Source of the DNA: Gammaproteobacteria bacterium
Lineage (GTDB): Bacteria; Pseudomonadota; Gammaproteobacteria; Steroidobacterales; Steroidobacteraceae
NCBI GenBank assembly: GCA_025358295.1
Contig: JANYJY010000030.1
Location: 79,098 to 143,097, forward strand
DNA: 64,000 nt
Direction: 5' to 3'
The position numbers and the translations under genes were made by a program. Positions 21,701 through 30,845 of this stretch are shown here, in pieces (the stretch's first letter is position 1; each line of letters begins with the position of its first letter). The notes beneath the pieces are model-generated. The model saw only the letters and a program-made list of their open reading frames with translations, was not told the DNA's origin and did not search any database.

Positions 21701-21845
21701 CCAACACATGCGGCGGCGCAAAATCGGGAAATACGTCGAATCGAGCGGCCAGCATCGCCGCCGATCCCAGCACGGCGACAAGACAGGCAAGTGCCGTGAC
21801 AATGCGCGGATTGCGCAATGAGGCGCGAACGATGGCGGCGAGCAC
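18771..21845 (-). CDS. RND efflux permease, CzcA/HME-like
   Basis: Inner-membrane RND transporter of 1024 residues. Gene order (channel, adaptor, permease) is that of heavy-metal systems such as czcCBA, and sequence blocks TRPLEGLLAGTENVKTVRSTSSQGLSAIQVVFDRG-like in layout (residues 65-100) and GVAQAQIFGGEVRERQIEI match the HME branch. TM4 reads ALGVVVDDAVIDVEN, with a double Asp as in drug pumps and Ala at the position of the first CzcA Asp. The subclass, and thus metal versus organic substrate, is therefore uncertain. It begins eleven bases after the adaptor gene. Confidence 0.85.
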   Translation of the reverse strand: MLAAIVRASLRNPRIVTALACLVAVLGSAAMLAARFDVFPDFAPPHVLVQTEAPGLDAIQVEALVTRPLEGLLAGTENVKTVRSTSSQGLSAIQVVFDRGGDPYRQRQVVTERLAEFAGSLPPGVGAPLLSPLSSSMEYLLHFGYTSDRLSALELRDVVQWTVKPQILAVPGVAQAQIFGGEVRERQIEINSAKLAAAGLTLDDVMAAAKRATALIGGGYLETPTQRIVIRAQAPGATLEALAQAVVGSHNGIVVRFRDVATLQEGAEPRFGDALIGGKPGILIETSTQFGANTLDVTRALEQRLDAIAPALAKQGVEYHAALLRPASFIESAIEKLRNSLLIGAVLVVALLLLTLRDWRGALISFSAIPLALLTTVWILEAWGMSLNTMTLGGLVVALGVVVDDAVIDVENILRRRRGAAGEMNIGELFISASLEVRRPVFYATAAVAVAFLPILMMSGLQGAFFRPLSIAFLLAVGLSLLVAMSATPALCALVMAHHVPKSEAAFLQRLKRGQLAAITWLNKRPRALVAIVLSSGIAGIVLLPLLGARLLPDFRENYLIAHASLRPGISLTETTRVGQQISKGLSAIPGVKSVAEQIGRAENGQDPDAPNKSEFEVQIDPRQGHSAGEIEAAIRDVFDDYPNQLVEIYSVLAERIGETLSGESAPFSISVIGSDLDADDRVGAQIVDVLQHLPDSGSVRLAVPPREVELHVELLPEQLALYGLQAADVLQTMNAAYHGSEATELSQADRSVPVVVRIARAGADPRAVGALLLRGRDGAVTPLSSVAKIDMALARSLVEHQDGLRRQIVLASPKGADQAAYAAAARQAIAAKVPLPPGVFLRFGGAAEAQAAARNELLLHSAAALVLIVLLLALAFGHPRHVLLVLLSLPSTLIGGVAAVALTGGNLTLGAMVGFVALFGMAARNTILLVSHYDHLVHVEAQPWNLVTASRGAEERLTPVLLTALLTGLALLPVALQLHQPGHEIEGPMAVVILGGLVSSTLVSLLLIPPLAARWLRQSASGS

Positions 21846-21856
21846 GGCGGACTGCC

Positions 21857-22828
21857 CTAGTCGTCGTCGTCATGTTGCTGGGCGCCGATCGTCTGCAGCG
21901 ACCATAGGACACCTGCGCCGTGCACAACGATATTATCGTCAGCGTCGATGCCCCCGACCAACCATCCGTCCCCGTAGGGAACCAGCAGATTCACTTTGAC
22001 GGGCACATATCGCGCTTTCTCCGCAGCCTTCGCTTGGGACAATTGCTTGAACACATAGGCACCATTCTCGTCGAACAGCAATGCACCGCCCGGCAACGAC
22101 AATCCGGAACGCTGGGCGCTCAGCAACGCGACCGGCAAGCGCGCGCCCGCACCCAAGCCGCTGGGGGCTCCGGACACCTCGATCAGCAGTCCGACACCCT
22201 GCAATTCCGTCGTCTCTCGCAGGACGCCCAGCACGCGCCCCATCACTTGAATTCCGTCCACTTCCAACACTGCCGTGCTCGGCAGTGTGCCGAGAGAATG
22301 TCGGCCCGGAAGATCCGCGCGCAGCAACAAACTTGTCCCGCTCGCCGCCGCCTGGATCAGTTTTTCACGCTGAGCTACCGGCAGCCCATTGATCGGCCCC
22401 CAGTGCAAGGCGAAACGTGCGGCAGCGATTTGCGCCTGTGCTTGCGCTCTGGCCTGCTCGGCCCGTGCCGCTTCGAGCATCTTGAGGGAAGCCCCGGCGC
22501 CTCCGCTATAGAGCGCCTGCAAGCGTGCAAGCTCCGCGGCGACCGCGCGCGCCGACGCGGCGGCAGCGGCCGCCTCGCTGCTGTCCGCCAGCAAGTTGGT
22601 CGCATCCAACACCATGCCGAGTGCCTCTATTCGCTGCGGCGCCTTTGCAGCTCGCGGATGAGCAACCACGATGCCCGCGGCCTGCTGCTGCTCACTGTTC
22701 AAACCGGGCTGCACGGCTTGCTGCGCACTGCCCACGACCTTGTCATCATCATCGCCGCGGGCGCTCGCGGACAGGCTGAGCAATGCGCAGCACGCGAACG
22801 GCAGCGTGCACCCTGTGCCACGGATCAC
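21857..22828 (-). CDS. Efflux RND periplasmic adaptor
   Basis: A 323-residue membrane-fusion-like protein with an N-terminal signal peptide (LPFACCALLSLSASARG). After it come an Ala-rich alpha-hairpin (ARAVAAELARLQALYSGGAGAS, then ARAEQARAQAQAQIAAARFAL) and a beta-barrel part ending DGWLVGGIDADDNIVVHGAG. It is short for the family and has a acidic DDDDD tail and a GDDDDK segment after the signal, which could touch metal ions (inference). The GTG start overlaps the stop of the upstream channel gene by four bases. Confidence 0.8.
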   Translation of the reverse strand: MIRGTGCTLPFACCALLSLSASARGDDDDKVVGSAQQAVQPGLNSEQQQAAGIVVAHPRAAKAPQRIEALGMVLDATNLLADSSEAAAAAASARAVAAELARLQALYSGGAGASLKMLEAARAEQARAQAQAQIAAARFALHWGPINGLPVAQREKLIQAAASGTSLLLRADLPGRHSLGTLPSTAVLEVDGIQVMGRVLGVLRETTELQGVGLLIEVSGAPSGLGAGARLPVALLSAQRSGLSLPGGALLFDENGAYVFKQLSQAKAAEKARYVPVKVNLLVPYGDGWLVGGIDADDNIVVHGAGVLWSLQTIGAQQHDDDD

Positions 22829-24264
22829 GTTCCCGCTCCGGCCACCAGGGACGACATGGATTTTGCGAGGGCCAGTTCCGGGCCGGACAAGGGTGCGCGC
22901 AGGGCATTCTCCAGATTGTTGCGCGAGTTTTGCAATTGCGCGCGCACTTGAACCAAGTCGATCTCCGCACGTAGCGCAAGAATTTCCGCGCCCACCTGTT
23001 CTGGAGCAGCGGCGGCGCCCACTTTGAATCCGAGGTCGGTCGATTGGACTTGTCGCCTGGTCGCCTCCAGCTGACGTTGCGCCGCTTCGGTACTCGCACG
23101 CGCGATGTGCTCGGCGCGTTCCGCGGCCACGATGTCACCGAAGATGTCGGCTTGCACAGCCAGCATGCGCTGCCCGGCCAGTTCACGGTCGGCGCGCGCC
23201 TCGGCTATCTCACCGCGGTTGCGGTTGAGGGGCAGAGTAAAACCAACATCCAAGGGAAACTTCGCTATGCCGTGGTCCCAGTAATAACCCGGCGAGAGCT
23301 CGAGCTGCGGATATTGACGAGCGACGGCCAGTTTCAATTTGGCCTCCGACACGGCGTATTCGCCGATCGCCTTGCCGAGGTCCGCGCGAGACAACAGAGC
23401 CCGCTCTCGCGACGCGTGCCGCGTATCCTCATCCACGGACGGCGGCTCGCCCCAATCCTGCCATGCGAAGGTCACGCCGTCCAACGCTTGGGGCGAGAGC
23501 CCCAACGCCTTGCCGACGGCAACCTGTGCAGCATCGGCCGCTGCGCGCAATTCCGCTTCCTGTCGATCAGTCTGAATTCGCGCCTGAGCGGCGGTGAGTA
23601 GTTCGCTGGGCGCATCTTCGCCGGCGTCTACCCGGCGCTTTTCGACGGCCAACAGCCGCTCCTGTGCCTGGGCCAACCGGCTCAGCAAACTCAGCTGCCG
23701 CCGGCTGCTCTCCCAATCGGACAGCGCGGCCGCCAATGCGCTACGCACCGCCCAGGCCTGATCCATGAGCTGCAAACGCGCGTTGCCGGTGTCGAGCGCC
23801 GCCATGTCGATTTCCAGGCGGCGGCGTTCCGACGAGGGCAGCGGCCAATTCAAACTCACGCCATACAGCCACGGATGTGAATCGTGGCGCGCATACTCCG
23901 ATTGCAGGGTCAGATCGGGATTGAGCGGTTCAGCGGCCGCCTTCTCGCGCGACAACACCGCCCCAATTTGCGCTCTGGCAACCGCAAGCTGTGGATTCTG
24001 GGACAGCGCAACCGCCAGCAGCTCTGCGCGATCCCACTGACGCGGCGGCCAGGTCGTTGCCTGGGGCATCAGGAGTATGATGTCTTTGCGCAGTTTGACG
24101 TCGGTGAGCTGCCGTGCCGCGATGCCATCGGCGCTGCGCTGCAAATCGACAGGCGCGGCTTGGTAGTGAGCACAGCCGATCAGGGCGCCGAGCAAGGAAA
24201 GTGAGGCGACAACGCGTCCTCTGGACGTGATCGAAGCAGTGGGATATTTTCGCAGTAATGCCAA
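22825..24264 (-). CDS. TolC-family outer-membrane lipoprotein, CzcC-like
   Basis: 479 residues. A signal peptide with lipobox ends at Cys31 (LGALIGCAHYQ). Long amphipathic helices with TolC-like sequence follow: LLAVALSQNPQLAVARAQIGA, then LSLLSRLAQAQERLLAVEKRRVDAGED, and SEAKLKLAVARQYPQLELSPGYYWDHG, the last being typical of CzcC-type channels. First gene of the leftward operon. The start codon is TTG at 24264 with GGAAA eight bases upstream; no in-frame ATG precedes the signal peptide. Confidence 0.85.
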   Translation of the reverse strand: MALLRKYPTASITSRGRVVASLSLLGALIGCAHYQAAPVDLQRSADGIAARQLTDVKLRKDIILLMPQATTWPPRQWDRAELLAVALSQNPQLAVARAQIGAVLSREKAAAEPLNPDLTLQSEYARHDSHPWLYGVSLNWPLPSSERRRLEIDMAALDTGNARLQLMDQAWAVRSALAAALSDWESSRRQLSLLSRLAQAQERLLAVEKRRVDAGEDAPSELLTAAQARIQTDRQEAELRAAADAAQVAVGKALGLSPQALDGVTFAWQDWGEPPSVDEDTRHASRERALLSRADLGKAIGEYAVSEAKLKLAVARQYPQLELSPGYYWDHGIAKFPLDVGFTLPLNRNRGEIAEARADRELAGQRMLAVQADIFGDIVAAERAEHIARASTEAAQRQLEATRRQVQSTDLGFKVGAAAAPEQVGAEILALRAEIDLVQVRAQLQNSRNNLENALRAPLSGPELALAKSMSSLVAGAGT

Positions 24265-24328
24265 GGATTATTTCCAGTTTTTTTGATAATACTCGTCCGC
24301 GCAGCCATATAAAACCGGTGTCCCAGAA

Positions 24329-24709
24329 GTGAAACAGTCGAATGCAGCTTGGATCATGAGCGGACTCCTCATTGCGGCGTGCGCGTGCGCCGGCGCGCCC
24401 CATCGCGACGGAATCTGGAAAGCCATCGTGCCGCCGGAGCCAATGAAAGGAGAATTCGACAATCTCGATCCGCTGGGAGTCGCATCGGGTGCAAGAATCA
24501 AGGCTGACTGCTCCCTGAATTGGATCAATCCGGACGACGGCAGGCGCTATTGTTTTTCGAGCGGTACATCGCTGGAGGTCTTTTTGGATGAACCCCAGGC
24601 CAACATCGAACGCGCCCGCAACGGCTGGCGAAAAATGAACTCCGTTCAGGCCCCGAAAGAGTCGAGCACGATTTCCTTGTACCAGTCGTCCGCGTTGCGC
24701 GCTTCCTGA
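24329..24709 (+). CDS. Small lipoprotein with a YHS-like segment
   Basis: About 126 residues, starting at GTG 24329 (an ATG at 24356 is possible). The N-terminus has a short signal and lipobox (SGLLIAACACAG). The mature part contains DPLGVASGARIKADCSLNWINP and DGRRYCFSSGTSLEVFLDEP, which resembles the YHS/TRASH metal-binding pattern (D-P, small-residue turn, G-x-x-Y-C-F-S-S, F-L-x-x-P), with Cys in two places. That similarity is my reading, not a confirmed domain. Its last 64 bases overlap the convergent flavoprotein gene. It may be a periplasmic metal-binding partner of the neighbouring quinoprotein genes, which is inference. Confidence 0.65.
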   Translation: MKQSNAAWIMSGLLIAACACAGAPHRDGIWKAIVPPEPMKGEFDNLDPLGVASGARIKADCSLNWINPDDGRRYCFSSGTSLEVFLDEPQANIERARNGWRKMNSVQAPKESSTISLYQSSALRAS

Positions 24710-25917
24710 GCGGCGCTGGGGGAGTCGGCCGGCTCTTGTGATTGCGTTTGCTGGATCGCGCCGTTCACCAATCCAAACCGGCCGTGGATCGACAGCGCCA
24801 GCCCGTGCGCCAAAGCGCTGAAGCACACGCTTTCATAAACCGGTGAAGGCGGGTCGTTGCCGTCGAGCGCGGCGACAATCGCCAATGCGCATTGATTCGC
24901 CTGGGCGTTTGCGGCCGACGCGGCTTTCGGCATCGGATCCGCAATGCATGCGTCTCCAATCACATGCACATTGGCCAGCATGAGGGACTCGAAGGTTTCC
25001 GGGTTGACCGGGCACCAGCCATGGTCGGACGCCACTCCGGCCTGTACGGCCAGCGCGCCCGGCGCCTGCGGTGGAATGACGCTCGCAACATCGACTTTAT
25101 GCTCACCGTTCGAGGTGTACAGTATTCTCCTGGCGGGCGCGACACGCAGCACGGCGCCGCCCTCCACCACCGGAATCCATTCGATCATTCCCGGATATAA
25201 CGAATGCCATGCCTCGACAAAGGCGTCCTGTTTGGGAAACTTATTATTGGAATCTAAGATCAGCACTTTGCTGCGCGGCTTGTGCTCTCGTAAATAACTC
25301 GCTATCAGGCTGGCCCGCTCGAACGGACCGGGTGGACAGCGCATCGGTCCCGCCGGCACGCTGATTGCCACCACCCCGCCATTGCGCATGCCTTGCAGCT
25401 GCGCCGCTAAGATCTGGGTCTGCGCTCCGGCCTGCCATGCATGCGGCATGAGCTGGGCCGCATCCGCGTCATATCCTTCGGGCTTGCCCCAGAGAAAGCG
25501 GATTCCCGGCGCCAAGACCAAGCGGTCGTAGCCGATCGTGCCTCCACCTGCGAGCCGCACGCGCCGCCGAGGGACATCCACCGATGCGACCCGGTCGCGC
25601 ACGTATTTCGCCCCTGCGTTCATAAGGCCGCGGCGCGACACGCCGATGGAATCGAGGCCGCGCCATCCAGCGATCACGCTATTGCTCATGGGGCCGGTGT
25701 AGTAGCGCTCATCCGGATCAATCAGGATGACATCAATGGTGGGATTCAGGCGGCGCAGGGACAGTGCACAAGATGCGCCGGCGAATCCCCCGCCCGCAAT
25801 CACGATTCGGGCGCGGGCCAGCCGCCGTGAAGGCGACGCGCGCACCCGTCGTAGCAAGCCGGCGCCCGCGGCGACCACCGCCAGCGTTAAAAATCCACGC
25901 CGCCGCATGAGCTTCAT
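24646..25917 (-). CDS. FCSD-type FAD flavoprotein with Tat signal (FccB/SoxF-like)
   Basis: 423 residues. It begins with a twin-arginine-like signal (MRRRGFLTLAVVAAGAG). A FAD-binding motif IVIAGGGFAGASCALSLRRLNP follows, then YTGPMSNSVIAGWR and RCPPGPFERASL, the segment that carries the redox Cys in flavocytochrome c sulfide dehydrogenases, and HVIGDACIADPMPKAASAANAQAN near the C-terminal FAD site. In the family the flavoprotein oxidises sulfide or thiols and passes electrons to a c-type cytochrome; no FccA gene is adjacent. ATG at 25917 overlaps the stop of the hydrolase gene as ATGA. A GTG at 25923 would also fit. Confidence 0.85.
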   Translation of the reverse strand: MKLMRRRGFLTLAVVAAGAGLLRRVRASPSRRLARARIVIAGGGFAGASCALSLRRLNPTIDVILIDPDERYYTGPMSNSVIAGWRGLDSIGVSRRGLMNAGAKYVRDRVASVDVPRRRVRLAGGGTIGYDRLVLAPGIRFLWGKPEGYDADAAQLMPHAWQAGAQTQILAAQLQGMRNGGVVAISVPAGPMRCPPGPFERASLIASYLREHKPRSKVLILDSNNKFPKQDAFVEAWHSLYPGMIEWIPVVEGGAVLRVAPARRILYTSNGEHKVDVASVIPPQAPGALAVQAGVASDHGWCPVNPETFESLMLANVHVIGDACIADPMPKAASAANAQANQCALAIVAALDGNDPPSPVYESVCFSALAHGLALSIHGRFGLVNGAIQQTQSQEPADSPSAAQEARNADDWYKEIVLDSFGA

Positions 25918-26840
25918 TCCCACGCCAGCTCCTCGTAAGCTCGAACCACATTGTGCGGATGAACCTCATCCCACAGCAGCCAGTGCGACTTCTGTTCAGA
26001 GGCGACATGGGCGATCGCGTCCTCGACCGGACCGCTCTTGGCAAGTTCATCGCGCACTCCGGCCGCCAGCGCACGCAGATAGACACGTTCGGGATTGATC
26101 GCGGACGGCAGATCGCGGGCCAAAGGACCGTGGCCCGGCACCGTGACACTGACTTTCATGGCCGCAAGCTCGTCGAGTGCGGCAAGCCAGCCCTTGAGGC
26201 TGCCATCCAATGCAGGCAAACGTTCACGAAATAATAGATCCCCCGCCCACAGAGTGCCGCTGGTTGCGTCATAAACGGTGAGATCGCAATCCGTATGCGC
26301 CTTCGGCCACGCGCGCAAGGTCAATGGCCGTGCACCTAGATCGAGAGTGAGCTCATGCTCGACCAGCCGGTCGGGCCGGACGATTTGGTCCGCGCTCGCC
26401 GGCGAATCCATGTCGTTGGAATACGCCTTGATGAACAACTCCGTGCTGCGAATCAATGCTGCGTTCAGCGCCGCATTCCCCACAAAGCTCGCGCCCTCGC
26501 CCTTGAATGCCACGTTGCCGAGGACGTGGTCGACATGCACATGCGTATTGATGACGTAGCAAATCGGCAAAGCTGTATGCCGTCGAAGCGCCGCACGCAA
26601 CTCGCGTCCCGTGGTCACCGAGCCGCCGGTATCGATGACGGCGACGCATTTCCTGCCGACGATAAAGCCTATATTGGCGATGTCATCGTGGCCGGGCGCC
26701 GTCAGAGACAGCTCGCGACCGACATGCACAAAGACACCGGGCTGCGGCTCGCTCAAATTGAAGCTGCTGCGCGCATCTGCGGCAAACGCCAAGGGGCAGG
26801 CAAGCAGCCAGAGCGCGGCGCGCGAGTCAATGGCTCCCAT
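25914..26840 (-). CDS. Periplasmic MBL-fold zinc hydrolase (SoxH-like, quinoprotein relay type)
   Basis: About 308 residues with a signal peptide (AALWLLACPLAFAADA). The metallo-beta-lactamase motif is NTHVHVDHVLGN; further ligands lie in KAHTDCDLTVYD, WAGDLLF and VPGHGP. It resembles the SoxH-related hydrolases found beside PQQ alcohol dehydrogenases. It sits between the SoxYZ-like carrier gene (14-base overlap with the start used here) and the FCSD flavoprotein (ATGA overlap), so the three are co-translated. A likely job, by analogy, is hydrolysing something bound to the carrier thiol. An in-frame ATG at 26882 would lengthen the overlap to 56 bases. Confidence 0.82.
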   Translation of the reverse strand: MGAIDSRAALWLLACPLAFAADARSSFNLSEPQPGVFVHVGRELSLTAPGHDDIANIGFIVGRKCVAVIDTGGSVTTGRELRAALRRHTALPICYVINTHVHVDHVLGNVAFKGEGASFVGNAALNAALIRSTELFIKAYSNDMDSPASADQIVRPDRLVEHELTLDLGARPLTLRAWPKAHTDCDLTVYDATSGTLWAGDLLFRERLPALDGSLKGWLAALDELAAMKVSVTVPGHGPLARDLPSAINPERVYLRALAAGVRDELAKSGPVEDAIAHVASEQKSHWLLWDEVHPHNVVRAYEELAWE

Positions 26841-27627
26841 TGGATGCGCTGTAATGAGCCTTGGTTTGCGAATCCAGCGCATCGATAGTGATGGGCTGAG
26901 GTAACGGCTTATCGGACGTGATGCGCAGCGTCGGATTTTCGCTCAAGGATATGCCGGTCTCTGCGTCGATCAACGCGCTACCGCCTGCACTCACTCGCAG
27001 GTGCGCAATGAAGTGCGCCGGAATCAGATCGCCTGTGCGGGGATCCATCTGAAATCCGGACGCATTGGGATGCCGGATCCCGACTTGCACGGATTTTGCG
27101 TCGGCTGACGTTCGCACGCGGATTTCTCCCAGCGTGCCCTCGCCCGATGCACCGGGCGGCACCGAGCAGCCCCCGCTGGCCTTGACCCAACCGCTGCGCA
27201 TTTCCAGGCCGCCGTCGGCCGTCTCTGCAATCGCGCGCACGGAAGTGAAACGATCGATGCGTACATGCATGTTGATCTCCGTTACCGGTGTGCTCGCAAA
27301 ATCGAATGTCGCCACCAGCGGCGCGGGATTATTATCGATGAATACGCGTACGCGCTTGATGCGGCGGCGGTCGTCGTCGGCAAAACGCAGCGTCAACGGC
27401 GTCGCCGCGGGGTCCGGCGTGTTGGCAGGCGCCTCCAGACTCATATAGGTCTCGTCGACCTCTCCCATGGGCCGGTCGCCATAGTACTTTGCGCGCAGCA
27501 ATTCCCAGGCACTGCTGGAAGGCTGCTGCTCCTCGCCGACGGCGTGGGCCGCGCCCGCGATGAGGCAGGTCAACGCCCAGCAGGGCGCGAGCGTTCGCGC
27601 GAACATTGTAAAAATTGTGCGATCCAC
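26827..27627 (-). CDS. Quinoprotein-associated fused SoxYZ-like carrier protein
   Basis: About 266 residues. Signal peptide ALTCLIAGAAHA, then a SoxY-like domain ending in the carrier motif KASGGCSVPPG (Cys154), followed by a SoxZ-like immunoglobulin-like domain (IRVRTSADAKSVQVGIRHPN, SAGGSALIDAETGISLSENP). In Sox systems the SoxY Cys carries sulfur intermediates; the fused form is known beside PQQ dehydrogenases, with unknown cargo. The GTG start at 27627 is chosen for its GGGGGAA ribosome binding sequence; an ATG at 27606 is possible. First gene of the carrier-hydrolase-flavoprotein operon. Confidence 0.82.
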   Translation of the reverse strand: MDRTIFTMFARTLAPCWALTCLIAGAAHAVGEEQQPSSSAWELLRAKYYGDRPMGEVDETYMSLEAPANTPDPAATPLTLRFADDDRRRIKRVRVFIDNNPAPLVATFDFASTPVTEINMHVRIDRFTSVRAIAETADGGLEMRSGWVKASGGCSVPPGASGEGTLGEIRVRTSADAKSVQVGIRHPNASGFQMDPRTGDLIPAHFIAHLRVSAGGSALIDAETGISLSENPTLRITSDKPLPQPITIDALDSQTKAHYSASNGSH

Positions 27628-27689
27628 GGCGGTTCCCCCAATGCATGTCACGATCGGCCGGGCTGCCGCCAAGTGTGGCACAATCCAAA

Positions 27690-27720
27690 CGAAAATCGGC
27701 GACGCAATCTCTGCGTCGCC
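27690..27720 (-). terminator. Intrinsic terminator after the porin gene
   Basis: On the reverse strand GGCGACGCA and TGCGTCGCC form a perfect 9-bp stem with a five-base loop, followed by GATTTTCG. It starts 34 bases past the porin stop and separates that gene from the SoxYZ-like operon. Confidence 0.7.
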
Positions 27721-27754
27721 GACTCTAATCACCGTGACTTAACGACTTTCCGAA

Positions 27755-29005
27755 CTAGAAGAACAGGATGCCCCCGAGCGCGATGTCGGTCTGTTTGACC
27801 GAATATCCGTCCCAGGCTTTCGCCTTGGTATCGACGAACTCACCGACCAGCGTAATGCTCTTGGTCAGACTGTAATACACGCCGAGTACGCCGGACTCAT
27901 TGCGCTTGACCAGTGTTTGCGTGGGCGACACCACTTCACTGTCTGCCAGCTTCAGATCCGAAACACCGTAGCTTAAACCCACTTTCAGCTTGTCGAATTT
28001 GTAAGTTGCCTGCACGTAGCCGCCGTCGGATTTGCGCTTGTCGCCCAAACTGGTGGAAGCTAGGTAGTACAACCCGGTGGTGCCCACGCCCTTGCCAGTG
28101 TAGCCATAGAGCACGGCCTGAAAGCCCGCAACGTCCACTTTCACGCCGCCATCGACTTCGGTGCCGGTGTAGCTGGAGACCTGCCCCGGCGCCAGCACGG
28201 CCTGGGATCCGAGACTCAATTTTTGGCTGACCACATCGAACCATACCTTGCCGGTCAGATCACCGCTCTTCGGGTCTCCCCAGGCATAGGCAAGCCCGGC
28301 TTGTACCTGTGGTGAGTTATGCGACGCATAGCCGGTGCCGTCCAGCGGATCGAGCGGCTGGAAAATGCCGATCGAACCGGTAAATCCGCTGTAGTTCGCC
28401 GTGGTATAGGTGATCTGCGGCAGCCAGTCGGTGTAGATATAGCCGATGCCGATGCGCCCAAGGCTGGTATTGCTCGGTGCCGGGTTGCCGGACGCGGTGC
28501 CCACTCCGAGCAGAGTCATGTCATCGAGGATGGCGTCCTTGCCGAACAAGCCGATGTCACGGCCCATTTTCACGGTGCCCCAGCTCGCATCGCCGAAGGT
28601 GAAGTAGATTTGGCGTGCATCGATGCCGGGCGACTGCAATGCCGAGGGATTGGCCGTGCCGTTAACGGCGCCGCCGAGCGAGCTGTTGATACCGGGATAG
28701 AAGCCGATGGTCACGTCGATGTCGAAATTGTCCTGGCGCGTGGTCGCACTGAACACCAAGGCGGCCGGAAGCAGACCGTTGCGAACCGAAGACGAATTGT
28801 CGCCGGCGCAGGCCAACCCGCCGTTGATACTCTGCCCCGGCGTCCCCGAGTCGCAACTCGCGTGTACATAGAACGCATTCACATTGCCGGAAAAATCGAT
28901 CTTCCAATCGCCGGCAGTGACGTCGATTCCCGCGACCGCTCGGGTCATCGGAATCATCCACATCGTGGCACTCACTGCGATCGCAAGCTTGGTACGCTTA
29001 TTCAT
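27755..29005 (-). CDS. Outer-membrane porin-like beta-barrel protein
   Basis: 416 residues with a signal peptide (KLAIAVSATMWMIPMTRAVAG). The mature chain alternates polar and aromatic residues as in a barrel: WKIDFSGNVNAFYVHASC, ARQIYFTFGDASWGTVKMGRDIG (a porin-like loop-3 region), and the C-terminus IALGGILFF ends in Phe, as outer-membrane proteins do. ATG at 29005 has a strong GGAGGGGAG site; the open frame further upstream is ignored. Its promoter is of the -24/-12 type. Probable route for small substrates such as alcohols into the periplasm (inference). Solute specificity is not deducible. Confidence 0.85.
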   Translation of the reverse strand: MNKRTKLAIAVSATMWMIPMTRAVAGIDVTAGDWKIDFSGNVNAFYVHASCDSGTPGQSINGGLACAGDNSSSVRNGLLPAALVFSATTRQDNFDIDVTIGFYPGINSSLGGAVNGTANPSALQSPGIDARQIYFTFGDASWGTVKMGRDIGLFGKDAILDDMTLLGVGTASGNPAPSNTSLGRIGIGYIYTDWLPQITYTTANYSGFTGSIGIFQPLDPLDGTGYASHNSPQVQAGLAYAWGDPKSGDLTGKVWFDVVSQKLSLGSQAVLAPGQVSSYTGTEVDGGVKVDVAGFQAVLYGYTGKGVGTTGLYYLASTSLGDKRKSDGGYVQATYKFDKLKVGLSYGVSDLKLADSEVVSPTQTLVKRNESGVLGVYYSLTKSITLVGEFVDTKAKAWDGYSVKQTDIALGGILFF

Positions 29006-29110
29006 GAAAACTCCCCTCCATTTCGAGTTCTTTGTCGTGACGTCGAAGGCTGCGACATGCTTGCAGTCGCCAAACGCCTCATGGCGTCGGGTGTAGCCTG
29101 GGTAAGTTGT

Positions 29111-29128
29111 CTGCAAGAGGCGTACCAA
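29111..29128 (-). promoter_or_regulatory. Sigma54 (-24/-12) promoter of the porin gene
   Basis: Reverse strand TTGGTACGCCTCTTGCAG. It has GG-N10-GC spacing and differs from TTGGCACG-N4-TTGCA at one base. Expected transcript start is near 29101, giving a leader of about 95 bases. Confidence 0.75.
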
Positions 29129-29361
29129 TGGTGCAACCACCGCGCAATAGAGCTTCTACCCGCCGTTTTCGGCGCGTTTGCTGCCACTGGCTAAGCGCCT
29201 GAAAACTCCGTCAAAGCAGCCAATGCCCCAGCGCGCGCCCGGCGCACGGATGCGCGCTCCTCGACATTCCGCAAAGTGTGGTTTTGACGCAAATCGCTTG
29301 CACCGCGCGACTGGGCTGGTTGCCCATCACTGTCACGCCTTAGGATCAAATTTGTCGCACT

Positions 29362-30759
<1,398 letters not shown>

Positions 30760-30845
30760 GCGAGCGCCCGGGATTTGAAGTGCGGCGATTGATTGTGAGT
30801 TGCCGTATAAACGGCTGTATATGACTACTAGTGGGAGGAAGAATC

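Noticed and set aside
27657..27671. GG-N10-GC element upstream of the SoxYZ-like gene (reverse strand)
   Set aside because: The -12 half lacks TTGC and the area is GC-rich, so the spacing may be chance; not counted with the three better promoters.
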